A stretch of DNA of 64,000 bases from Peribacillus loiseleuriae (lineage in GTDB: Bacteria > Bacillota > Bacilli > Bacillales > DSM-1321), in the NCBI RefSeq assembly GCF_001183985.1, contig NZ_LFZW01000001.1, positions 2,974,470 to 3,038,469 on the forward strand. The letters run 5' to 3'. This document shows, in pieces, positions 54,467 through 62,606 of the stretch (position 1 is the stretch's first letter; each line of letters begins with the position of its first letter). Made by a program: the position numbers and the translations under genes. Under the pieces are notes generated by a model. It worked only from the letters and a program-made list of their open reading frames with translations, was not told the origin of the DNA and did not search any database.

Positions 54467-54592
54467 AGGAGGATGTCCCAAAAAGGTCTGACCTCACTTA
54501 CTATACACAGTTTATAGTGTTATATACACATAATTTCAACTATATATTGTAGTTGTGGGGTCTAACACTTTAGTCATGGGACAACCTCCTCT
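54467..54592. repeat. R-family palindrome (R10), longest copy
   Basis: Outer arms AGGAGGATGTCCC and GGGACAACCTCCT pair with one mismatch. Inside are AAAAGGTCTGACCTCACTTA and GTGGGGTCTAACACTTT. At 126 bp it shows the full double-armed form. It lies 12 nt after the tatA stop, between tatA and tatC. Confidence 0.9.
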
Positions 54593-54604
54593 TAGACACA
54601 GTTA

Positions 54605-54799
54605 TTATTTTACTGAATTATTCTTTTTTTCATCTTTTTCATCAAAGACATCCTGTGTTAATTCACGAGTTGAACTTTTAAATTCACGTAAAGTTTGACC
54701 GAATGCCCGTCCAATTTCAGGTAATTTCTTTGGCCCAAAAATGATGAGAGCTAGCACTAAAATCAAAATTAATCCTGGTACCCCTATATTTGACAACAT
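54605..54799 (-). CDS. tatA: twin-arginine translocase subunit TatA
   Basis: A 64-residue protein with one membrane helix (3-21; [17 protein letters not shown]), the [20 protein letters not shown] hinge and amphipathic helix, and a charged tail. The pattern is that of pore-forming TatA. AGGAGGGG seven bases upstream. Read-through to tatC would have to pass palindrome R10. Confidence 0.95.
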   Translation of the reverse strand: MLSNIGVPGLILILVLALIIFGPKKLPEIGRAFGQTLREFKSSTRELTQDVFDEKDEKKNNSVK

Positions 54800-54973
54800 G
54801 GTAACACCCCTCCTGTTACTTTCTTACATAAAATGATACATTTTCCAAATAGTTTCTCACTTTTAAATTGACATGACTTGGTTAGAATACTTTTAAAATG
54901 TGCAATAAGTGACGATTTATACCTTATTATTTTACCCTATACCAGTAATTAATTCCAGTTTTATTAAAAATAG

Positions 54974-55094
54974 CGGGTATCCAATAAGTAAGAAGGGTCA
55001 GACCCAGCAACTACTACATACAGTTTAAATATGGTGTAAGTAACACGATAAACTGTGTGGTGAGTACTGGGTGAGACCCTTTTGGAATATCCCG
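54974..55094 (+). repeat. R-family palindrome (R11) with outer arms
   Basis: Outer CGGGTATCC and GGAATATCCCG enclose AAGGGTCAGACCCAGCAACT, CTACATACAGTTTAAATATGG, ACGATAAACTGTGTGGTGAG and TGGGTGAGACCCTTTT. The right end is 12 nt from the ilvA stop codon. Confidence 0.85.
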
Positions 55095-55105
55095 TTCATT
55101 TAACC

Positions 55106-56374
55106 TTAAATCAGTAACGAAAATAAATTACTGTCTTTATTTACTTCGACATATGGAAACCCTTTTTTGCTCATACGCTCAATCAAAGGTTCATAATCTT
55201 GTCTATTTTTCAGCTCAATTCCTACGAGAGCAGGTCCCTGTTCTTTGTTATTTTTTTTCGTATATTCAAATCTCGAAATATCATCATTAGGTCCGAGTAC
55301 TTCATCTAGGAATTCACGTAAAGCTCCTGCTCGTTGAGGAAAATTGACAATGAAATAATAAAGTAGACCTTCATATAAAAGCGATTTTTCTTTTATCTCT
55401 TGCATACGGCCAATATCATTATTGCCCCCACTAATGACACATACCACGGTTTTCCCTTTGATTTCCTCCTGATAAAAATCAAGTGCCGCAACAGACAACG
55501 CCCCTGCAGGTTCCGCAATAATCGCATGCTCATTATATAAGTCCAGAATAGTTGTGCAAACCTTTCCCTCAGGAACCGTAATGATATCATCCACATATTC
55601 CTGACAGATATCAAACGTTTTTTGTCCTACACATTTAACAGCGGCACCATCTACAAACGTGTCAATATCCTGTAAAGCCTCTACTTCACCTTTCATTAAA
55701 GATTGTTTCATTGAAGCAGCGCCTTCTGGTTCGACTCCGATACAAGATGTTTCAGGTGAGACCGATTTAAAATATGTAGAGACTCCTGACACTAGGCCCC
55801 CTCCACCAATTCCTGCAAATACATAATCAATCTTTTCATCACAATCATTTAATATTTCAATTGCTACTGTCCCTTGACCAGCGATGACAAGTTCGTCATT
55901 AAAAGGATGAATAAACGTTCTGTTTTCTGTTTCCTGGCATCTCTCTGCCTCAAGAAATGCATCATCAAACGAGTCACCTACTAATACAATTTCAATTTTG
56001 TCTTTACCAAATAGCTGAACTTGGTCAACTTTTTGCCTTGGAGTTGTCGCAGGCATGTAGATTTTCCCTGGAATCCCCAACTGACTACAAGCAAAGGCAA
56101 CCCCTTGCGCATGATTGCCCGCGCTCGCACAGACAACTCCATTTCTTGTTTCATCTGCAGTCAGCTTTTTCATTTTATAATAGGCTCCCCTAAGCTTAAA
56201 AGAGCGCACATGCTGTAAATCTTCTCGCTTTAAGTAAATATTACACCCGTACTTCTGGGACAATCTTTCGTTCCTTTGCAGCGGTGTATGCGCAACGATA
56301 TCTTTAAGCTCCTGGTAAGCAACTAAGATATCTTCAACTTGGACCCATTTTCTTGTTGATGTTATTTGGCTCAT
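55106..56374 (-). CDS. ilvA: threonine dehydratase (biosynthetic)
   Basis: PLP enzyme that deaminates threonine to 2-oxobutyrate, the start of isoleucine synthesis. The 422 residues equal the B. subtilis protein. The PLP lysine lies in RSFKLRGAY (about 58), with CASAGNHAQGVAF, GIGGGGLVSGVS and ISGGNND in order, and one ACT-like regulatory domain at the C-terminus (about 330-422). ATG at 56374 follows AGAGGG. No T-box or leader structure is visible. ilvD at the window's right end is in the same pathway. Confidence 0.95.
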   Translation of the reverse strand: MSQITSTRKWVQVEDILVAYQELKDIVAHTPLQRNERLSQKYGCNIYLKREDLQHVRSFKLRGAYYKMKKLTADETRNGVVCASAGNHAQGVAFACSQLGIPGKIYMPATTPRQKVDQVQLFGKDKIEIVLVGDSFDDAFLEAERCQETENRTFIHPFNDELVIAGQGTVAIEILNDCDEKIDYVFAGIGGGGLVSGVSTYFKSVSPETSCIGVEPEGAASMKQSLMKGEVEALQDIDTFVDGAAVKCVGQKTFDICQEYVDDIITVPEGKVCTTILDLYNEHAIIAEPAGALSVAALDFYQEEIKGKTVVCVISGGNNDIGRMQEIKEKSLLYEGLLYYFIVNFPQRAGALREFLDEVLGPNDDISRFEYTKKNNKEQGPALVGIELKNRQDYEPLIERMSKKGFPYVEVNKDSNLFSLLI

Positions 56375-56570
56375 GTAATACCCTCTTTTCACTTCACTAG
56401 ATAATTTGTAAATTATATCACTACTTGAAAATAAATCAACAGATTTTTCAGATATTTCACCTTATTTGCATCTAATAGAAAACTCTCACAAGTTACGCTA
56501 ACGTGTCTCACTATTGAATAAGACAGCGAGTACTACACTTAATATCACAAATGAAGTACTCCAATTCTGC

Positions 56571-57062
56571 CTAGTTCTCTATTCGTTCTAATACGATAAA
56601 TTCATGAGGATACCTGTTCTTTTCATCCTCGATTCCAGTCATTCTAGAAACTGTCTGCCATTTTGACATATTTAATTCTGGAAAATACGTGTCACCCTCA
56701 AATGAATGATGAATTTGAGTTATGTATAGACGCTTGCAATCAGAAAGTAATTGCTGAAAGATTTCTGCTCCACCAATAACAAATACCTCTGCATCCAAGG
56801 CGTCCGCATATGCCACGGCTTCTTTCATATCTGAGATCACTGTTATGCCCTCTTGCTGATAATCTGTATTCCGAGTTAAGATGATGTTCTCTCTGCCCGG
56901 CAAAGGCTTACCGATAGACTCATACGTCTTTCTCCCCATCAGAATCGGATGACCCATCGTCACTTTTTTAAAATACTGGAGATCCGCTGGTAAATACCAA
57001 GGCAAGGTATTATCCTTGCCGATTAATCGATTATCATCCATTGCGAACATGAAAGATATCAT
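56571..57062 (-). CDS. dfrA: dihydrofolate reductase
   Basis: Reduces dihydrofolate, the product of ThyA, back to tetrahydrofolate. The 163 residues have [20 protein letters not shown] (Trp and Leu of the active site), [16 protein letters not shown], and [13 protein letters not shown]. The active-site Asp is in [10 protein letters not shown]. Its ATG overlaps the thyA stop (ATGA), so thyA-dfrA are coupled. Confidence 0.95.
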   Translation of the reverse strand: MISFMFAMDDNRLIGKDNTLPWYLPADLQYFKKVTMGHPILMGRKTYESIGKPLPGRENIILTRNTDYQQEGITVISDMKEAVAYADALDAEVFVIGGAEIFQQLLSDCKRLYITQIHHSFEGDTYFPELNMSKWQTVSRMTGIEDEKNRYPHEFIVLERIEN

Positions 57063-57853
57063 ACACTCACTTCTCCTTTAATATGTGGATGAGCTTCATA
57101 ATTTTCCAATTCAAAATCTTCATATTTAAAATCGAAAATGCTTTTTACTTCTGGATTAATTTTCATAACCGGTAGCAGATACGGTTCCCGGGTTAATTGT
57201 AGATTGATTTGTTCGAGATGATTGCTATAAATATGAACATCACCAAATGTATGAATAAATTCTCCATACTCCAAATCACAAACTTGCGCAATCATCATTG
57301 TCAACAATGCATATGAAGCGATATTGAATGGCACACCTAAAAATACGTCAGCAGATCGTTGGTAGAGCTGACAAGACAACCTGCCATCCCTAACATAAAA
57401 CTGGAACATCGCATGGCAGGGAGGTAAAGCCATTTCTTCTAACTCTCCAACATTCCAAGCATTAATAATCAAACGGCGTGAATCAGGATTTGTTTTAATC
57501 TGCTCAATCAATTGAGTAATTTGATCAATTTGTCTGCCATCAGCTGTTCCCCATGAACGCCATTGATGGCCATAAACAGGACCAAGCTCCCCATTTTCAT
57601 TCGCCCATTCATTCCAAATGCGTACACCATTGTCCTGTAGGTATTTAACATTCGTGTCACCTTGTAGAAACCACAATAATTCATGAATGATCGCCTTTAA
57701 GCTTAGTTTTTTTGTCGTAAGAACCGGAAAGCCTTCTTGCAGATTAAATCTCATCTGATAGCCAAAAGTACTAATTGTACCTGTTCCTGTTCTGTCACTT
57801 TTTTTTGTGCCATTTTCAAGCACATGTTTACATAACTCCAAATATTGTTTCAT
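57059..57853 (-). CDS. thyA: thymidylate synthase (ThyA type)
   Basis: Methylates dUMP to dTMP using methylene-tetrahydrofolate. The 264 residues match the ThyA/ThyB family exactly. The catalytic Cys is in [13 protein letters not shown] (about 146), the Arg pair in [12 protein letters not shown] and [10 protein letters not shown], and [20 protein letters not shown] is intact. ATG at 57853 follows AGGTGG. Corresponds by position to thyB of B. subtilis. Confidence 0.96.
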   Translation of the reverse strand: MKQYLELCKHVLENGTKKSDRTGTGTISTFGYQMRFNLQEGFPVLTTKKLSLKAIIHELLWFLQGDTNVKYLQDNGVRIWNEWANENGELGPVYGHQWRSWGTADGRQIDQITQLIEQIKTNPDSRRLIINAWNVGELEEMALPPCHAMFQFYVRDGRLSCQLYQRSADVFLGVPFNIASYALLTMMIAQVCDLEYGEFIHTFGDVHIYSNHLEQINLQLTREPYLLPVMKINPEVKSIFDFKYEDFELENYEAHPHIKGEVSV

Positions 57854-58092
57854 TAAATAAACCACCTTTTTTCAAATACACACTTTTATTGTAGCCTAGT
57901 TTTGGTTTCAACACCAAAACCTTTTTGAATGTTGGATTAGGGAGACTACTCTTCGTTTATTTTATCAACGAGCTCAACTAGTTCTTAAGGAAAAATTCAA
58001 TTACAGAACCATTTAAGATGCAGCGATAATCAAAATTCCTGTACCCTTCGAAAAGTAATATTTTAGTGCAGATCTTTACGTTAATTTCTAAT
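57854..58092. other. intergenic region upstream of thyA
   Basis: AT-rich 240 bp containing the thyA promoter region and the end of the lethal-factor-like gene. I see no clear hairpin or gene. Confidence 0.35.
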
Positions 58093-58797
58093 TTAGTTTA
58101 ACTGTTTAATATATAAATAAGTGTGCGGCGCCTTCTCTTTCAGCACTTTATTGGAAGCAGAATTAGCAAAGAACATCGCATATGTTTCGGCAAAATATTC
58201 TTCTGGATATGTAGAATAATAAGGTTTTCCAGGAAAAAGACGGCTTACTTCTTGTTCCCAAATTCCCAAAAATACTACATCATCACGAATTCCGTCATAT
58301 GCATATGTATCAATCGTATGGGCTAATTCGTGAAGCTCAAGATTAATCGAACTGTGCCCGTTTCCCGGCTCACTTGCACCAATTTTCACAAGGACAATTC
58401 GATCCCCTCCCATTCCAGGCACATCATCCCAAGTCGTCTGTTTATTTTTATATCCTCTTGGCTTACTTCCTTTTAAATGCTCAGCAAATGGATCGTCGGT
58501 TAAACGACCTGTGAACAGTTTAATTTCCACATTTTTATCAACTAACTTCTGAATTGTAGAAGGAGGAAGTACACTAACTTGTTCAACAATCTGAACAGCT
58601 TTCTCTACATTAAAGGACTGTTCAGGAAATAAAAAAAGTCTGCCTAGATTTGAATTTTCCTGCCATACCTTTGTTAATTTTAGACGATGATCTTCCGGAA
58701 AAGCACCAACGCTTAAGCCATCTGTTTCAACAAATGAAAATGAAGATAGAATGAAAAAAAGAAGGAGGAATAAGACTAAAGATAAGATTCTTCTCAT
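58093..58797 (-). CDS. exported anthrax-lethal-factor-like (ATLF) zinc peptidase domain protein
   Basis: A 234-residue exported protein with a signal peptide (about 1-25). The zinc motif HELAHTIDTYAYDG (HExxH, about 156-160) and a downstream glutamate in YPEEYFAETYAMFFA (third ligand, about 202) match the ATLF-like metallopeptidase fold, with FTGRLTDDPFAEHLKGSKPRGY in front. Relatives in Bacillus are chromosomal and not toxin components; they lack the receptor-binding domains. A wall or secreted-protein peptidase is the sensible guess. GGGTGG before the ATG at 58797 sets the start. Confidence 0.75.
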   Translation of the reverse strand: MRRILSLVLFLLLFFILSSFSFVETDGLSVGAFPEDHRLKLTKVWQENSNLGRLFLFPEQSFNVEKAVQIVEQVSVLPPSTIQKLVDKNVEIKLFTGRLTDDPFAEHLKGSKPRGYKNKQTTWDDVPGMGGDRIVLVKIGASEPGNGHSSINLELHELAHTIDTYAYDGIRDDVVFLGIWEQEVSRLFPGKPYYSTYPEEYFAETYAMFFANSASNKVLKEKAPHTYLYIKQLN

Positions 58798-58951
58798 GTA
58801 TAGAACCACCCATTCATTAAACTAGCAATATAAACTACTACTTTCATATTATTGAAGTATAACATAATATGAAACCTTTAAACTTTCGGAAACATTTGGA
58901 AAATAAGATGTGATCTCTAATGGAAACAGAAGAATTTCGATGAATTTATCC

Positions 58952-59010
58952 CGGTGTAACTAACCATCCGTGGGCAAGGAAAAAACCTCGCTGAGGGAAG
59001 TTTCATTTTA
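58952..59010. repeat. short intergenic repeat, copy B (ACTAACCATC type)
   Basis: GGTGTAACTAACCATCCGTGG, a purine-rich middle and GCTGAGGGAAGTTTCATTT match copy A at 13108-13160 at both ends. It lies in the gap before the small membrane protein gene. Confidence 0.5.
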
Positions 59011-59075
59011 GGAGTAACGCTTCGGTGGATTTGAACATATACAAGAAGTAACTGGATGAATGCTAGGTGATTATA

Positions 59076-59318
59076 TTGAGACGTGTTAATAAACAGGAGC
59101 TATTAAGACTTCACCCTGAACTTGCAGATGAAGTGATTGATGTATTTAATTTAGAGGTTTTCATTTATCTTGATCTTTTCATATTTTCGCTCTTTTTAGG
59201 GCTTCTTTTACACCCTTTAATTGACTCCGTCCTATGGTCCATTTTCGTTCCATTATGCTTCTTTATCTTCTTTTTCATAGTGTTTCAGATCATCAAACGT
59301 AAATTTCCGGATATTTGA
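59076..59318 (+). CDS. small membrane protein
   Basis: An 80-residue protein with a short soluble N-terminus (RRVNKQELLRLHPELADEV) and two membrane segments (about 29-48 and 52-72), ending in IIKRKFPDI. I recognise no family. AGGTG seven bases before the TTG at 59076 gives the start; the GTG at 59067 overlaps that site. Converges on the TerC gene, with palindrome R12 between them. Confidence 0.6.
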   Translation: MRRVNKQELLRLHPELADEVIDVFNLEVFIYLDLFIFSLFLGLLLHPLIDSVLWSIFVPLCFFIFFFIVFQIIKRKFPDI

Positions 59319-59351
59319 GTCTATACCTTCTCTATTTCCATCAGAACATAG

Positions 59352-59444
59352 AAAAGAGTCAGGCCCATATCTACTATATAACGTTTATTTGACGTATAAA
59401 TAGCACAATAAACGGTGTATAGAGTGTGAGGTCTGACCCTTTTA
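59352..59444 (+). repeat. R-family palindrome (R12)
   Basis: AAAAGAGTCAGGCCC, TACTATATAACGTTTATTTG, CACAATAAACGGTGTATAG and TGTGAGGTCTGACCCTTTT. It lies between two convergent genes, with the right end 15 nt from the TerC stop codon. One of the three most alike copies (R3, R8, R12). Confidence 0.9.
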
Positions 59445-59459
59445 AAAACGCTTTTTCAT

Positions 59460-60212
59460 TCATTCTTTAATATGACGTAAATTGCGAAAATGGACAACAA
59501 AGGTAATCGCAAACGTGATGATAATCAAAAAGAAAAACATTACATGAGAAATCTCAATATGAACGACAGAAAGGTACATTTTAACTGAGATAATAGCAAT
59601 CAATACGTATGCAGCCGTCTCAAGTTCAGGTACCTTGTCGATTAGTTTAAGGAAGACACCTGCTATGCCACGCATCATTAGCACACCAAGCATTCCGCCT
59701 ATCAACAATACCCATACTTTTTCACTGACACCAAAGGCAGCAAGCACACTGTCAACCGAAAACGCAATATCCATTAATTCAACAGCAACTACTGTTCCCC
59801 ATAGATTCCCGAACATTCTAATCAGGAAGCTTTCCTTAGACATTCCTTTTGTTTCTTCTTCACTTTCACCTTGTTTCGTTTTATCAATAAAATACTTAAT
59901 GGCAAGCCACGCAAGATATGTTGCTCCTAATACTTTTACCCACCATAGATTAATTAAGTAAACACCAAGTCCAATTGCAACGAATCGGAATGCATAAGCA
60001 CCAAGTAACCCATAGAAGAGTGCCTTTTTTCGTTGTTTCTTAGGTAGATGACGAACCATGACAGCGAGAACTAATGCATTATCCGCTGACAGCAAGCCTT
60101 CAAGTAAAATCAGTGTGCCAATTAACCCCCAGCTTACTGGGTCTGACAATACGTGTACCCACATCCCCCAATCAAAAAATTGAGCATATGTGTCCATAAT
60201 GCTTGTTAACAT
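59460..60212 (-). CDS. TerC-family membrane protein
   Basis: A 250-residue protein with seven membrane segments. Family motifs are LEGLLSADNALVLAVMV (about 40; acidic residues in segment 2) and AVELMDIAFSVDSVLAAFGV (about 137; ELMD and SVDS). TerC proteins are thought to export metal ions, some of them manganese on the way to exported enzymes. The YceF/YkoY kinds of Bacillus are close. I looked for a yybP-ykoY riboswitch upstream and found none. The ATG at 60197 is a possible alternative start. Confidence 0.88.
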   Translation of the reverse strand: MLTSIMDTYAQFFDWGMWVHVLSDPVSWGLIGTLILLEGLLSADNALVLAVMVRHLPKKQRKKALFYGLLGAYAFRFVAIGLGVYLINLWWVKVLGATYLAWLAIKYFIDKTKQGESEEETKGMSKESFLIRMFGNLWGTVVAVELMDIAFSVDSVLAAFGVSEKVWVLLIGGMLGVLMMRGIAGVFLKLIDKVPELETAAYVLIAIISVKMYLSVVHIEISHVMFFFLIIITFAITFVVHFRNLRHIKE

Positions 60213-60426
60213 ACTATCCCGGCTTTCTTGTTAAAATAAATACCATTCCTTTATTAGAATAGCGCAAGGTTCCTATTAAGAAACTCCCACATGCAATAGA
60301 CAAATAAGCTGAAGGCGAGTAAGCTTTTGCTCATCAGATTGATTGACATATGACTAGAGGGAGCCTGGCTACTTTCACTAGACATCAAAGCTCCATCAAA
60401 AAACCAGATACTTAATTCTTTTTAAA
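60213..60426. other. intergenic region upstream of the TerC gene
   Basis: About 210 bp with no gene. GGAGCTTTGATG (minus strand, near 60385) and GGCTCCCTC nearby can pair weakly. No recognised riboswitch. Confidence 0.4.
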
Positions 60427-60455
60427 ATGAAAAATGCGCTAATAGCAGCGCATTC
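60427..60455 (-). terminator. terminator of ypjP
   Basis: On the minus strand AATGCGCTGCT and AGCGCATT form a stem with TTTTTC behind it, about 85 nt past the stop. Confidence 0.8.
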
Positions 60456-60538
60456 TGTCTGACTATATCGATAGCATACGCCTATTGGACTAATGTTTCA
60501 AATGTTAGTTTCTCTCTTTCCATCAAAATAAAATACGT

Positions 60539-61165
60539 TCAAGAAAGATAGGTTCGCTCCGACCATTTTGGAGGTGTGTTTTTATCCCAATAAATTTTGC
60601 CTAAATCATAATGAGCAGCGAATCCATCATGATAAGTATGATAGTGAAAGTTGAACCAATATCCTTCTTGAGGCGGATTCTCTTGTCTTACATGAAAACG
60701 AATGATATCTTTTCCGGTATTTTCATTAAAAATATGAAAAATTTTCTCACTACGCCCTGAAGACGGACCTTTAGATATGGCTAACTGCACAAGCTCTTCT
60801 TCAGGAAATTTTACTGTCACTTCGGTAATCGCTTCTTCGATTTTGGGTAAAACAGCAAATTTAAATTCATCCTCAATCTTTGGACCAATCTTTTCACCGA
60901 ATTTCGTAAAGGCATGTTCCTCAGCCCTTGCCATCATTGATTCGATAAACTCACTTCGATCAAATATTCTTGTAGAAATCGGATCATCAGCTGATTCTAT
61001 TAAGGAATAGCCTGTACTTTCCGCTTCTTCAAAAATGTCCTTCTTCGAGTGTTTATTGGAATGCGCTTCTGCAAGCCAAGATATATCGGAAGGAGAAACC
61101 ATACCGAATGTTAAAACAGATACTAATACAACGAGGCTTTTCTTCAACCATCTCGATTTCTGCAT
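60539..61165 (-). CDS. ypjP: YpjP-like exported protein
   Basis: A 208-residue protein with a signal peptide (about 1-30). The mature part has ESTGYSLIESADDPISTRIF, MARAEEHAFTKFGEKIGPKI and, at the end, PPQEGYWFNFHYHTYHDGF and LGKIYWDKNTPPKW. These match YpjP, a Bacillus family of unknown function; its place near thyA and dfrA agrees with B. subtilis. AGGAGG precedes the ATG at 61165. Confidence 0.85.
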   Translation of the reverse strand: MQKSRWLKKSLVVLVSVLTFGMVSPSDISWLAEAHSNKHSKKDIFEEAESTGYSLIESADDPISTRIFDRSEFIESMMARAEEHAFTKFGEKIGPKIEDEFKFAVLPKIEEAITEVTVKFPEEELVQLAISKGPSSGRSEKIFHIFNENTGKDIIRFHVRQENPPQEGYWFNFHYHTYHDGFAAHYDLGKIYWDKNTPPKWSERTYLS

Positions 61166-61458
61166 GATGTTTTCTCTCCTCCTTTATAATGTTCAATTCA
61201 TATATTATAATTTAGTTGGCATATTTCAGTTTTCATGACTAGTTATTAATATCTTCTAGTATACTGAATTTCTAAGGAAATTACGAAAAAATTGTATGTA
61301 AGGTTTTCATTATGAGAAAAAAGGATATTTGTATATAATAAAGAAATACCGCTTTCCTTCATTTTCTTATACATACGCAAAAGAGAATGAAGGATTATCT
61401 ATATCTGATGTAGAACTACTACTAGTAATCCATTGATTTGTAAAGGAGGAATTCATCT
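61166..61458. other. divergent region between ypjP and the 24-residue peptide gene
   Basis: AT-rich 290 bp. It must hold both promoters, but I cannot pick reliable boxes for either. TTATACATACGCA near 61371 and GGATTATCTATA near 61393 are weak candidates for a sporulation-type promoter. Confidence 0.35.
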
Positions 61459-61533
61459 ATGGGATCGTCAGCGATTTTGATTCTTGTTATTATTTCACTT
61501 GTTTATTTCATTTATGAAGCGATTGCCGATTAA
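61459..61533 (+). CDS. 24-residue single-span membrane peptide
   Basis: MGSSAILILVIISLVYFIYE is followed by AIAD and the stop. A single hydrophobic helix with an acidic end fills the whole peptide. The ribosome binding site AAAGGAGGA is a perfect match to 16S rRNA at eight bases from the ATG, and a terminator-like hairpin follows, so expression as a separate unit is credible. I know no family for it; small Bacillus peptides of this form are often made during sporulation or stress. Confidence 0.65.
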   Translation: MGSSAILILVIISLVYFIYEAIAD

Positions 61534-61561
61534 TCTCTTGTATTGCCATGAATGAACTTTC

Positions 61562-61606
61562 TTCACTTCTATTCTTGTTTCTATTCAGAAAAAGAAGTGG
61601 TTTTTC
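61562..61606 (+). terminator. terminator of the 24-residue peptide gene
   Basis: CACTTCT and AGAAGTG pair across 22 nt, followed by GTTTTTC, about 30 nt after the stop. Confidence 0.65.
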
Positions 61607-61702
61607 ATTTTAATAGCCTTAACTAGCCTTGTCATTAACAGATGGCAGGGTTTCTTTTACTTTCATTGAGTTTTTCATTTTAGATAGAGTAAAAGCCAAA
61701 CG

Positions 61703-61742
61703 CGAAGAAACCCGTCGAAAAAAAGGCGACGAGTTTCGTTTA
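61703..61742 (-). terminator. terminator of ypiP
   Basis: On the minus strand GAAACTCGTCG pairs with CGACGGGTTTC (one G-T pair) right after the stop codon. The T-run lies in the loop and a short TTC follows, so it is imperfect. Confidence 0.65.
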
Positions 61743-62513
61743 TAATTGGATATAGCCATAATGAAATAAAGAGGTTTTCCTTTTGACTGTTGTGAACCCC
61801 AATTGTTCGAAGCGTTTACTTCGAAAATGATCCTTTAACACAACTCGGTTTTTAGCAACACGCTTTGCCTGCTCAATTGTTTCTTCTAGTAAATCTCCAT
61901 ACGATGCAAATTGGGCCAGCCCTTCCATACCTTCTGATTCTTCAATACGTTCTGTAAACATCGGATCAAAGTACACGACATCGAAGCTATTATCCGTAAG
62001 CGTCTTTAACACCTCATGATGATTGCCTGTATTAATGTCTATTCTTCTCATTGCAGCATCCATCAGTTCGATGCCGCTTTCCCACCGTGACAGACCTTGC
62101 CCAACAATAAAAGAGACAATCGGATTTTCTTCAATTGCTCTAATTTCCCCAATGGGTCCTGAGACATAGCTCGCGACGATGGCATCTGCCCCTAACCCGA
62201 GTGTACAGTCAAGTATCGAGGACCCTCTTTCAATTCCAGCAGCCGTTATATACGGATCTTCTTCACCGTTCATTATTCGTTTGATACGAACCATTGCGAT
62301 ATTCGGATGAAAAAAGAAAGGCGCACTTCCAGAAATCTTATGAAGTTCAAGTTTGTTTTTCCCCACTACTAGGCAATCCATTTCATAGTCTTGGTGCATT
62401 CTAGCTATAGAACGTTTATTCCTCTGGAAAAATGGAAATGAAAATTGAGCGGCAATATTTTTAGCTCGTTCAATATGTATATCATCGGTGCGACCAGCTG
62501 TTGTGACAAACAT
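61740..62513 (-). CDS. ypiP: class I SAM-dependent methyltransferase (YpiP, RsmJ-like)
   Basis: A 257-residue methyltransferase. The SAM site is in SSILDCTLGLGADAIVASYV (motif I, about 95), followed by IRAIEENPIVSFI (acidic residue of motif II) and the catalytic-type DPMF in DVVYFDPMFTERI (about 180). The DPMF motif and layout resemble RsmJ-type rRNA guanine methyltransferases; substrate not proven. Same direction as brxA and in the order known from B. subtilis. Confidence 0.82.
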   Translation of the reverse strand: MFVTTAGRTDDIHIERAKNIAAQFSFPFFQRNKRSIARMHQDYEMDCLVVGKNKLELHKISGSAPFFFHPNIAMVRIKRIMNGEEDPYITAAGIERGSSILDCTLGLGADAIVASYVSGPIGEIRAIEENPIVSFIVGQGLSRWESGIELMDAAMRRIDINTGNHHEVLKTLTDNSFDVVYFDPMFTERIEESEGMEGLAQFASYGDLLEETIEQAKRVAKNRVVLKDHFRSKRFEQLGFTTVKRKTSLFHYGYIQL

Positions 62514-62545
62514 GATAGCTCTCCTTATTAGTTAACTAAAAAGCA

Positions 62546-62591
62546 GTAGAGACTTATCAAGAAGGTCAGGCCCCGAGAAATAAGTCTCTAC
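62546..62591 (-). terminator. 12-bp stem terminator of brxA, possibly an R-family remnant
   Basis: GTAGAGACTTAT (62546-62557) and ATAAGTCTCTAC (62580-62591) pair perfectly; a short TTTTT follows on the minus strand. The loop contains AAGGTCAGGCCCC, close to the arm of the R palindromes. Confidence 0.75.
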
Positions 62592-62606
62592 ATACTCCAT
62601 ACTAAA

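Noticed and set aside
56393..56570. T-box leader in front of ilvA
   Set aside because: The gap is only about 180 bp and has no AGGGTGG-type T-box word or long antiterminator.
11982..59444. CRISPR array from the many similar repeats
   Set aside because: The repeats are single, kilobases apart, palindromic and diverged, with no spacers or cas genes.
60213..60426. yybP-ykoY manganese riboswitch in front of the TerC gene
   Set aside because: The conserved GGGGAGUAG-like start and paired loops are missing.
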